From Chromobacterium haemolyticum (GTDB lineage Bacteria; Pseudomonadota; Gammaproteobacteria; Burkholderiales; Chromobacteriaceae), in assembly GCF_002081825.1 (NCBI RefSeq), contig NZ_MUKU01000023.1, forward strand, positions 1 to 64,000: a DNA stretch of 64,000 nucleotides, read 5' to 3'. The notes below the pieces were generated by a model. The model had not been told where the DNA came from. It searched no databases and saw only the letters and a program-made list of their open reading frames with translations. This document shows positions 9,675 to 16,543 of the stretch, in pieces; the stretch's first letter is position 1, and each line of letters starts with the position of its first letter. Both the position numbers and the translations under genes were made by a program.

Positions 9675-10454
9675 ATGAAGAAAGCATTGGCTGTGATGGC
9701 CCTGGGTCTGATGACCGTGTCGATTGGAGCATGGGCCAAGGATTGGAAGGAAGTCCGCTTCGGGGTGGACGCCAGTTACGCGCCGTTTGAATCCAAAGCG
9801 GCCAATGGTCAGCTGGTGGGTTTCGACATCGACCTGGGCAATGAAATCTGTAAACGCCTAAAGGCCAAGTGCGTGTGGGTGGAAAACGATTTCGACGGCA
9901 TGATCCCGGCCTTGAAAGCCAAGAAATTCGACGGCGTGTTGTCTTCTATGTCGATGACCGAAGCCCGGATGAAGGAAATCAACTTCTCCGCCAAATTGTT
10001 CAACACTCCGACGCGCATGGTGGCCAAGAGCGGTTCCGGCCTGATGCCGACCCCGGCTTCGCTGAAGGGCAAGCGCGTGGGCGTGGAGCAGGGCACCATT
10101 CAGGAAGCCTACGCCAAGAAACACTGGGCGCCGGCCGGCGTGGAAGTGGTGCCTTACCAAAACCAGACCCAAGTGCTGTCCGACCTGACGGCCGGCCGTC
10201 TGGATGCCTCGCTGCAAGACGCGGTGCAGGCTGACGAAGGCTTCCTGAAGAAGCCGGAAGGCAAGGGCTTCGGCTTTGCCGGCAAGGAACTGGTGGACCC
10301 GCAAACTCTGGGCGAAGGCGCCGCCATCGGCTTGCGCAAAGAAGACAAGGAGCTGAAGGCCGACATCGACAAAGCCATCGCCGGCATGCTCAAAGACGGC
10401 ACCTATAAGAAGATTGAGAAGAAATATTTCAACTTCGACGTTTACGGCAAGTAA
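9675..10454 (+). CDS. hisJ: Periplasmic lysine/arginine/ornithine/histidine-type binding protein
   Basis: A 259-residue SBP_bac_3 protein with a cleavable signal peptide (MKKALAVMALGLMTVSIGAW, cut after AWA). The conserved core FGVDASYAPFESKAANGQLV, then GFDIDLGNEICKRL and DGMIPALKAKKFD, is typical of HisJ/ArgT/ArtJ. It captures basic amino acids in the periplasm for the permease encoded downstream. ATG 9675 has GAGGAG seven bases upstream. The exact ligand cannot be fixed from sequence, so the symbol denotes the family. It is the first gene of the operon, separated from hisQ by a long hairpin. Confidence 0.85.
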   Translation: MKKALAVMALGLMTVSIGAWAKDWKEVRFGVDASYAPFESKAANGQLVGFDIDLGNEICKRLKAKCVWVENDFDGMIPALKAKKFDGVLSSMSMTEARMKEINFSAKLFNTPTRMVAKSGSGLMPTPASLKGKRVGVEQGTIQEAYAKKHWAPAGVEVVPYQNQTQVLSDLTAGRLDASLQDAVQADEGFLKKPEGKGFGFAGKELVDPQTLGEGAAIGLRKEDKELKADIDKAIAGMLKDGTYKKIEKKYFNFDVYGK

Positions 10455-10458
10455 ACCG

Positions 10459-10517
10459 TAAGAGCCTGTTCAGAGCTGTATTGCCGTTGTGCGGCAGGCT
10501 TTGAACCGGTTCTTGTA
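10459..10517. repeat. Short derivative of the MITE-like repeat family
   Basis: Ends AGAGCCTGTTCAGAGC (10461-10476) and the inverted GCTTTGAACCGGTTCTT (10498-10514) match the termini of the 140 bp elements at 22.3, 44.9 and 60.6 kb at most positions, and 13 of 16 bases match each other. The interior is missing. It is preceded by TAA, five bases after the hisJ stop codon. Confidence 0.55.
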
Positions 10518-10594
10518 AGCCGCCGACAAAACCGTTGCATTGGAACCCGCAGCGCCTCCGTGGCCGGAGTTGGCCATCCGTTTTGTCGGCGGCT
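10518..10594. repeat. Long inverted repeat between hisJ and hisQ
   Basis: AGCCGCCGACAAAAC (10518-10532) is perfectly inverted at 10580-10594, 15 pairs around 47 bases. In RNA this is a strong stem-loop placed between the abundant binding-protein message and the membrane genes. It is likely to set differential expression by 3' end protection or partial termination, as the REP element does in Salmonella hisJ-hisQ. Confidence 0.75.
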
Positions 10595-10658
10595 CGTCTT
10601 TTGCGCAAGTCAGGAACGGCCCGACGCCCACCGTCGCCGCTCCTGGAAGGGGATGAGC

Positions 10659-11348
10659 ATGTTTTTGCATGGATTCGGTTCCATTATCTGGGAAGGCACG
10701 CTGGTGACGCTGGAGCTGGCGGTGCTGTCCTTGCTGCTGGCTTTTCTCATCGGCCTCATCGGGGCCGGGGCCAAGCTGTCCAGCAATCCCTTGCTGAGCG
10801 GCGTGTCCACCTTGTACACCACCTTGATCCGCGGTGTGCCGGACTTGGTGTTGATGCTGCTGATTTTTTACAGCCTGCAGATCGGCATTAATCATCTGAC
10901 CGAATGGCAGGGCATGGAGAGGATTGATCTCAATCCCTTTGTGTCCGGCGTGGTGACCCTGGGTTTTATCTACGGCGCCTACTTTACCGAAACGCTGCGC
11001 GGCGCCTTCATCTCGGTGCCCAAGGGCCAGCTGGAGGCGGGCACCGCCTACGGCATGAGCCACTGGCAGGTATTTTCCCGCGTCCAGTTTCCGCAGATGA
11101 TGCGTTTCGCCTTGCCCGGTATTTCCAATAACTGGCAGGTGATGCTGAAAGCCACCGCCCTGGTGTCCATCATCGGCCTGACCGACGTGGTCAAAGTGTC
11201 GATAGACGCCGGCAAGAGCACTTACAAAGTGTTCTTCTTCACCTTGGTGGCCGGGGCGATCTACCTGCTGCTCACCACGGTGTCCAACTTCGTGCTGATG
11301 TGGCTGGAGCGCCGTTATTCCCTGGGCGTGCGGGAGGCCGAGCTATGA
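10659..11348 (+). CDS. hisQ: Basic amino-acid ABC transporter permease HisQ
   Basis: A 229-residue inner-membrane permease of the HisMQ/GltK group with about five transmembrane helices. The EAA motif (GQLEAGTAYGMSHWQVFSRV) contacts the ATPase. It pairs with HisM to form the channel for the HisJ-type binding protein. ATG 10659 is preferred over ATG 10653 because GGAAGGGG (10645-10652) then sits six bases away. The stop codon overlaps the HisM start (ATGA), so the two are translationally coupled. Confidence 0.88.
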   Translation: MFLHGFGSIIWEGTLVTLELAVLSLLLAFLIGLIGAGAKLSSNPLLSGVSTLYTTLIRGVPDLVLMLLIFYSLQIGINHLTEWQGMERIDLNPFVSGVVTLGFIYGAYFTETLRGAFISVPKGQLEAGTAYGMSHWQVFSRVQFPQMMRFALPGISNNWQVMLKATALVSIIGLTDVVKVSIDAGKSTYKVFFFTLVAGAIYLLLTTVSNFVLMWLERRYSLGVREAEL

Positions 11349-12058
11349 TCGACATCATTCAACAATACTGGCGTCCCTTCCTGTGGTCGGATGGCTACCA
11401 CCTGTCCGGCCTCGCTGTCACCATGTGGCTGCTGGTGCTGTCCATCGCCTTCGGCTTCGTCGTTTCCATCCCGCTGGCGGTGGCGCGGGTGTCCAAGGTC
11501 AAGTGGCTGGCGCGCAGCGTCTGGTTCTACACCTATGTGTTCCGCGGCACGCCGCTCTATGTGCAGCTGCTGTTCTTCTACACCGGCATGTACAGCCTGG
11601 ACGCGGTGCGCGAGGTGGGCTTCCTCAACCACTTCTTCCGCGAGGGTTACAACTGCACCATCCTGGCGTTCGCGCTCAACACCTGCGCTTACACCACCGA
11701 GATCTTCGCCGGCGCGATCAAAGCCACCCCTTACGGCGAGATTGAGGCAGGGCGGGCTTACGGCATGAGCAAGTTCACCCTCTACCGCCGGGTGATTATT
11801 CCATCCGCGCTGCGCCGCGCGCTGCCGGCGTACAGCAATGAAGTGATCCTGATGCTGCACGCCACTACCGTGGCCTTTACCGCCACCGTGCCGGACGTGC
11901 TGAAAGTGGCGCGGGACGTCAACGCTGCCACCTACGACTCCTTCAACGCCTTCGGTCTGGCCGCCCTGATCTATCTGGGCGTCACCTTCGTCCTGGTGGG
12001 CCTGTTCCGCAAGGCCGAGACCAGATGGCTGGCTTATTTGCAGCCGGCGAAAACTTGA
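11345..12058 (+). CDS. hisM: Basic amino-acid ABC transporter permease HisM
   Basis: The second permease of the importer, 237 residues, begins MIDIIQQYWRPFLWSDGYHL. It has five predicted helices and an EAA loop (GEIEAGRAYGMSKFTLYRRV). The VFRGTPLYVQLLFFYTG segment is typical of HisM/ArtM. It overlaps hisQ by four bases and ends 15 bases before hisP, so it is the middle of a compact QMP unit. Confidence 0.88.
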   Translation: MIDIIQQYWRPFLWSDGYHLSGLAVTMWLLVLSIAFGFVVSIPLAVARVSKVKWLARSVWFYTYVFRGTPLYVQLLFFYTGMYSLDAVREVGFLNHFFREGYNCTILAFALNTCAYTTEIFAGAIKATPYGEIEAGRAYGMSKFTLYRRVIIPSALRRALPAYSNEVILMLHATTVAFTATVPDVLKVARDVNAATYDSFNAFGLAALIYLGVTFVLVGLFRKAETRWLAYLQPAKT

Positions 12059-12073
12059 GAAACGGACTAGAAG

Positions 12074-12841
12074 ATGGACAAGCTGAATATCCAGAACATC
12101 TACAAGAGCTACGGCAGCCACGAAGTGCTCAAGGGCGTTTCGCTGACCGCCAAGGCTGGCGACGTGATCAGCATCATCGGCTCATCCGGCTCCGGCAAAA
12201 GCACCTTTCTGCGTTGCATCAACTTCCTGGAAAAGCCGAATCAGGGCAGCATCAGCCTCAATGGCGAGCCCATCCGCCTGGCCACCACCAAGAACGGCGA
12301 GCTGACGCCGGCGGACCAGAAGCAGCTGCAGGGCATGCGCACCAAGCTGGCCATGGTGTTTCAGCACTTCAATCTGTGGGCGCACATGACGGTGCTGGAG
12401 AACGTGATCGAAGCGCCGGTGCATGTGCTGGGGATTTCCAAGGAGGAAGCCACTCAGCGCGCGGTCAAATACCTGCGCAAGGTGGGCCTGGACGAGCGTG
12501 CGCAGGGCAAGTACCCGGCGCATTTGTCCGGCGGCCAGCAACAGCGGGTGGCGATAGCGCGCGCGTTGGCGATGGAGCCGGAAGTCATGCTGTTTGACGA
12601 GCCCACCTCGGCACTGGACCCGGAACTGGTGGGCGAGGTGCTGAAAGTGATGCAGGCGCTGGCCGAGGAGGGCCGCACCATGATCGTGGTTACCCACGAG
12701 ATGGGCTTTGCCCGCAATGTGTCCAATCACGTGATGTTCCTGCACCAGGGACGGGTGGAGGAGGAGGGCTGCCCGGACGAGGTGTTCGGCAACACCAAGA
12801 GCGAGCGGCTGAAGGCTTTCTTGTCCGGCAGCCTGAAGTGA
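12074..12841 (+). CDS. hisP: Basic amino-acid ABC transporter ATPase HisP
   Basis: A 255-residue ABC ATPase with Walker [10 protein letters not shown] at residues 36-44, Q-loop [11 protein letters not shown], signature [14 protein letters not shown], Walker B VMLFDEP and D-loop SALD, then the H-loop in [10 protein letters not shown]. The sequence is of the polar amino-acid group (HisP/GlnQ), with the insertion after [11 protein letters not shown] that is typical of HisP. It energises the HisQM channel. A hairpin follows after the stop codon. Confidence 0.9.
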   Translation: MDKLNIQNIYKSYGSHEVLKGVSLTAKAGDVISIIGSSGSGKSTFLRCINFLEKPNQGSISLNGEPIRLATTKNGELTPADQKQLQGMRTKLAMVFQHFNLWAHMTVLENVIEAPVHVLGISKEEATQRAVKYLRKVGLDERAQGKYPAHLSGGQQQRVAIARALAMEPEVMLFDEPTSALDPELVGEVLKVMQALAEEGRTMIVVTHEMGFARNVSNHVMFLHQGRVEEEGCPDEVFGNTKSERLKAFLSGSLK

Positions 12842-12873
12842 TTTGAGTCTTACCCTGCTCAAGGGGGATACGG

Positions 12874-12905
12874 CCCGCCGGCGCATCATGACCGGCGGGT
12901 TCGTT
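12874..12905 (+). terminator. Probable terminator after hisP
   Basis: CCCGCCGG (12874-12881) pairs with CCGGCGGG (12892-12899), followed by a T-rich but interrupted tail (TTCGTTGTTTT). The imperfect T tract makes it a moderate candidate. Confidence 0.6.
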
Positions 12906-12964
12906 GTTTTCAGGTTTGTGGATAAATCAGGAAAATGGGAAAGGCTGTGGATAAGCCTGGCGGG

Positions 12965-13201
12965 CTATCGGGGATGGTCGGCGCGGAACAGCGTCCACTC
13001 TTCCACCGTGCGGCCGTCCGGCAGCTGGCACAGCGCGTACTCATTGCCCTGGGCGTCTTTTTGCGGCAACAGCTTGCCGCCCTTTTCCCCGCAATACACG
13101 GAGGCCGGATTGGCCATGCCCACCGCGGGGCGCTCCGGCGGCTTGGTCTGGCTGCAGGCGCTCAGGCCCAAGAGCGCGGCGGCGCATATCAAGATTCTCA
13201 T
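12965..13201 (-). CDS. DUF333-type small lipoprotein
   Basis: A 78-residue protein with a lipoprotein signal (MRILICAAALLGLSACSQ) whose lipobox LSAC predicts acylation at Cys16. The mature part carries NPASVYCGEKGGKLLPQKDA then GNEYALCQLPDGRTVEEW, the DUF333 pattern (sometimes called putative hemolysin, with no shown activity). The two Cys in the mature part could form a disulfide in the periplasm. It lies 18 bases upstream of the stop end of the M14-like gene on the same strand but reads away from it, so it may be its last cotranscribed gene. Confidence 0.8.
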   Translation of the reverse strand: MRILICAAALLGLSACSQTKPPERPAVGMANPASVYCGEKGGKLLPQKDAQGNEYALCQLPDGRTVEEWTLFRADHPR

Positions 13202-13219
13202 GCGGTTTTCCTTTCAGTA

Positions 13220-14347
13220 TCAGGCCGACAACAGCTTGCCGGATTTGAAGGCCTCGCGGCTGGCCACCTTGGCCAGCGACAGGCCGGTGGTGGTGTAGGT
13301 GCGGGCGCTGGTGGCGTACAACATGCCGGGGCGGTTGGCGCGGATCTCGCTGCAGCGGTCGCCTATCGGGTCTATCACCTCGGCCAGCAGTTCGCCGCTG
13401 GCCACCTCTTCTCCGGGGAGAGCGTGATACACCACCACGCCGGCGTGCGGCGCGTACAGGTTTTCCGAGCCGGCCAGCGGCGTGGCCGGGAAGGGCAGTT
13501 CCGGCTGCGGCGGCGCGGCTTCGGCGATGACGCCGCGGTGGCGCAAGAAGTTGAGGATGCCTTCCGCGTCCTGGCGCGCGTAATCGTGATGGACGTCGCT
13601 TTCGCCGCGCAGTTCCACCGTCACCGCCAGGCAGGCCATGTCGATCTGCGCGTCCAGGCCTTCAGCCGTCGCCAGATCGCGCAGCTGCCACCACAGCTGG
13701 CCGCAGGCTTCGTCGAAGGGGTGGTCGCCGGAGTCGGTGGCCAGCAGGGTGGCGCAAGCGCCCAGATAGCGCGATAGCGGCTCGCACTGTTCCCATAGCG
13801 GGGTGCCGGTGTACAGGTGCAGGCCGGCGCGGCAGTCGCAGTGCAGATCCAGCACCACGTCAGCGTCGAAGGCCAGCTTCATCAGGGTGTGGCGCAGCGA
13901 CTGCAGCTCGCTGTCGGCGCGCAGCGCGCCCAATTGCTGGCGCGCCTCCGCGCGGATCAGGGCGGTGTTGGCCTTGCCGTCGCGGCCCAGCTGCCCTTTC
14001 ACCGCCTCGAAAATCGTTTCGGACAGCACCGGGTAATAGCGGTTGAAGTTCTGGCCGGTTTGCAGATCGAAACGCCCTAGCAGCTTCTCGCTCTGGTTCT
14101 GGTTCAGGCCGATGGGGTTGGCCACCGGCACCAGGATCACCTCGCCGCGCAGCAGGCCGGCGGCGTCCAGCCGCTGCAAGCCTTGCTTCAAATGCCAGGC
14201 GGTCAGCATGCCGGGCAATTCGTCGGCGTGCAGGCTGGCCTGGATATAGATTTTCTGGCCGCTTTGCGGCACGCCGAAATGGAAGCTGGTCAGATCGCGC
14301 TGGCTGCCCAGGCTGGGCGACAGCAAGGGCTGGCGGTGGGTGTACAT
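13220..14347 (-). CDS. M14/succinylglutamate desuccinylase-aspartoacylase family metallohydrolase
   Basis: A 375-residue zinc hydrolase. SLHADELPG (about residue 37) supplies the HxxE zinc ligands. The later DLHCD (about 168) supplies the third His, and the ELRGESD region (about 250) supplies the candidate general base Glu. The C-terminal part (residues about 300-370) is a biotinyl/lipoyl-like beta barrel (HAGVVVYHALPGEEVASGEL) seen in this family. Members cleave N-acyl amino acids or short peptides, but the substrate here is unknown. It is divergent from the condensin operon and just downstream of nothing else on its strand. Confidence 0.8.
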   Translation of the reverse strand: MYTHRQPLLSPSLGSQRDLTSFHFGVPQSGQKIYIQASLHADELPGMLTAWHLKQGLQRLDAAGLLRGEVILVPVANPIGLNQNQSEKLLGRFDLQTGQNFNRYYPVLSETIFEAVKGQLGRDGKANTALIRAEARQQLGALRADSELQSLRHTLMKLAFDADVVLDLHCDCRAGLHLYTGTPLWEQCEPLSRYLGACATLLATDSGDHPFDEACGQLWWQLRDLATAEGLDAQIDMACLAVTVELRGESDVHHDYARQDAEGILNFLRHRGVIAEAAPPQPELPFPATPLAGSENLYAPHAGVVVYHALPGEEVASGELLAEVIDPIGDRCSEIRANRPGMLYATSARTYTTTGLSLAKVASREAFKSGKLLSA

Positions 14348-14507
14348 GGGTTCTCCTCTTACGGTGTGCGGCTCGGTCGTGGAATCTTATTCCAAACCTG
14401 CCCGGGCAAGATAGGGCTGCCGAGCGGACATGCGTTGACGAACGACCATGCCCCCCGGACAATCATGGCTTTTGCCATTCCACGCCCGCGCGCGTGGTGG
14501 AGTGCCC

Positions 14508-15779
14508 TTGGATTCTCTCTCCGACTTCTTCCAGCCCGGCATCGAGCCCGCCTCCTTGCAGGCGGTATCGCGCCTGACCGGCGCCTGGCCTTATCTCGCC
14601 GTCTTCGTCACCCTGTTCCGCGGCGGCGACGAAGAAGTGCTGATGCGGCTGCTGGTGTTGCGGGAACTGGGCGGCCGCGCCGAAGCGCCGCTATGGACGC
14701 CGCAGGAAATCGCCCAGCGTTTCGCCTATCTGAACGACACCAAGCTGGCCACCATTCTGGGCCGGCTGCGCGAAGGCGGCCTGCTGGTTTACGACAGCGA
14801 CGGCGGCGTTTACCAGCTGTCCGAAGGCGCGCGCGTCGCACTGGCTGCGCTGGCCACCATGGTGGATTTCGCCGGCGACGATGTGGAACTGGGCTATCTG
14901 ACCAGTCAAGTGGCCGCCGGCCAGGCGGTGGGCCAGGTGTCCGACGAGGCGCTCAAACACCTGCTGGCGCGCTTGAACGAACTGTACGCGGAGTTCGAGG
15001 ACGCGCTGGAATCGCAATCCGAATTCCGTATCCGCGCCGCTCAGCACCGCTTGGAAGCGGTGTGGCGCTGGGTGGCCAAATCCACCGAAGTGGTCAAGAG
15101 CCTGACCCAGGACGACACGCTGAGCCTGCTGGTGCTCAACCAGGCGCAAGCCATCGCGCTGGCGCAAAGCCGCATGCTGGCGCTGGCCGGCACGTTTGAG
15201 CGCCGGCTGGCGCAATTGGCCGCGCAGCGCGTGCACCTGGGCGGCTCCGGCCTCACCTCCACCGACATCGCCGACTGGCTGCGCCGCATGGCGGCCGGCC
15301 AGTTGGCGCACAAGCTGGACGCCTGTCTGTCCATCGCCCCCGAGCCCGCCTTCCTGTCCACGCCGGAGCTGGCCGACGTGGCCGAATTCGAACTGCTGGC
15401 GCGCGAGCGCGCCAAGGCCGGCTCCATGACGCTGCCGGGTGGCGAAGCCGCGCCGCTGGCCGACGCGCCGGAAATGGAGCGCCTGCTGGAGGCCGAGGCC
15501 ATGTACGACGTCTTGCTGGAGCTGGGGATGTCCGGCGCGGCCGACGCCCACATCAGCCAGGCGGTGCTGGCCGACAGTTACAACGAAACCGCCTACCGGC
15601 TGTCGCTGCTGTCCCTGATCGGGGATCCGGAAACCAGCAACGACCAAAGCATCGTCGCCGCGCTGGCCAAGCTGCCGTTCAGTCTGCAAGGCGGCGAGCG
15701 CGTGATCGAGCCGGACCACCCGGAAGTGGCGTCGCTGTCCGACGCGCGCCTGGTGGCCGCGGCGCAAAAAGGTTCTTAA
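14508..15779 (+). CDS. mksF: MksF/MukF-like condensin kleisin subunit
   Basis: The roughly 423-residue protein is first in a compact F-E-B operon. It opens with a winged-helix-like segment (LMRLLVLRELGGRAEAPLWT then PQEIAQRFAYLNDTKLATIL), followed by a long helical middle and a C-terminal region that should bind the ATPase heads. Such kleisins bridge the SMC-like MksB dimer and recruit MksE. TTG 14508 is preferred because GGTGGAG sits five bases upstream; the alternative ATG 14448 adds 20 residues but lacks a ribosome site. It overlaps mksE by one base (TAATG). Assignment rests on operon order plus the MksB-type partner, with lower confidence from its own sequence. Confidence 0.7.
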   Translation: MDSLSDFFQPGIEPASLQAVSRLTGAWPYLAVFVTLFRGGDEEVLMRLLVLRELGGRAEAPLWTPQEIAQRFAYLNDTKLATILGRLREGGLLVYDSDGGVYQLSEGARVALAALATMVDFAGDDVELGYLTSQVAAGQAVGQVSDEALKHLLARLNELYAEFEDALESQSEFRIRAAQHRLEAVWRWVAKSTEVVKSLTQDDTLSLLVLNQAQAIALAQSRMLALAGTFERRLAQLAAQRVHLGGSGLTSTDIADWLRRMAAGQLAHKLDACLSIAPEPAFLSTPELADVAEFELLARERAKAGSMTLPGGEAAPLADAPEMERLLEAEAMYDVLLELGMSGAADAHISQAVLADSYNETAYRLSLLSLIGDPETSNDQSIVAALAKLPFSLQGGERVIEPDHPEVASLSDARLVAAAQKGS

Positions 15780-16543
15780 TGGAAACAGAAATCAAAACCC
15801 TGACCGCCCGTTTGCTGGCGCATCGGGTGGTGCCGCGCGGCGACGCGCTGGCGAAGAAGGCGCTGCTGGACGACAGCTTCCGCCTGGAGTTGGACAAGAG
15901 CCTGGCTGCCGTTGGCCTGCGTTTGGTGGAGAACCCCTACGCCGAGCACGTGGCCGTGGCGCTGCTGCCGGAAATGACCGAGCCGGTGTTCGGCTCCGGC
16001 GACGCCTGGCTCAATAATAATCTGGGTCTGCCGCGCGACGGCGTGGCGCTGCTGGTCATCCTGTGGTCGCTGATCATCCTGCCCAAGCGCGAGCGCCAGA
16101 TCGCCCGCGTGGAAGCCGGCAAGGAAAACCAGAGCGATATGTTCGGCGCGCAAAAGCCGCTGGAAACCGGCGACGCCGTGTCCACCGGCGTATCCGAGGA
16201 CGCGCTCTACGCGGACTTCGGCAAGGCGCTGGGCGGCCGCACCCGCTTCAATGCCAACCTGGGCCGCCTGGTCAACCTGGGTTTCATCGTGCGCCGCAAC
16301 CGTTGGCTGGACGAAGGCCCGATGCTGGACCTGATGATCGACTACGCCCAACTGGCGCCGCGCATCATCGAAGGCGCGCTGGCCGATGTGCTGCTGCGCC
16401 GCGAAGGCCGCGACGCGTTGGCCGACAAGCGCGCGGAGGCGACCGAGGACGAGCTAGAAGCCATCGCGGACGCCGACGACTCCGCCGGCCCGCTGTTTGA
16501 CCTGCCGCCGGACGACGACGCGGCCCACGAGGAGACGCGCTGA
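15779..16543 (+). CDS. mksE: MksE/MukE-like condensin accessory subunit
   Basis: A 254-residue protein between the kleisin and the SMC-like ATPase. It contains winged-helix-like segments (YADFGKALGGRTRFNANLGR then LVNLGFIVRRNRWLDEGPML) and an acidic tail (ATEDELEAIADADD). MukE/MksE proteins dimerise and bind the central part of the kleisin to regulate ATPase head engagement. Start and stop codons overlap both neighbours by one base (TAATG and TGATG), giving tight stoichiometric coupling. Confidence 0.72.
   Translation: METEIKTLTARLLAHRVVPRGDALAKKALLDDSFRLELDKSLAAVGLRLVENPYAEHVAVALLPEMTEPVFGSGDAWLNNNLGLPRDGVALLVILWSLIILPKRERQIARVEAGKENQSDMFGAQKPLETGDAVSTGVSEDALYADFGKALGGRTRFNANLGRLVNLGFIVRRNRWLDEGPMLDLMIDYAQLAPRIIEGALADVLLRREGRDALADKRAEATEDELEAIADADDSAGPLFDLPPDDDAAHEETR

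Noticed and set aside
12965-13201. Hemolysin
   Set aside because: DUF333 proteins are sometimes labelled so, but nothing in this 78-residue lipoprotein indicates lytic activity.
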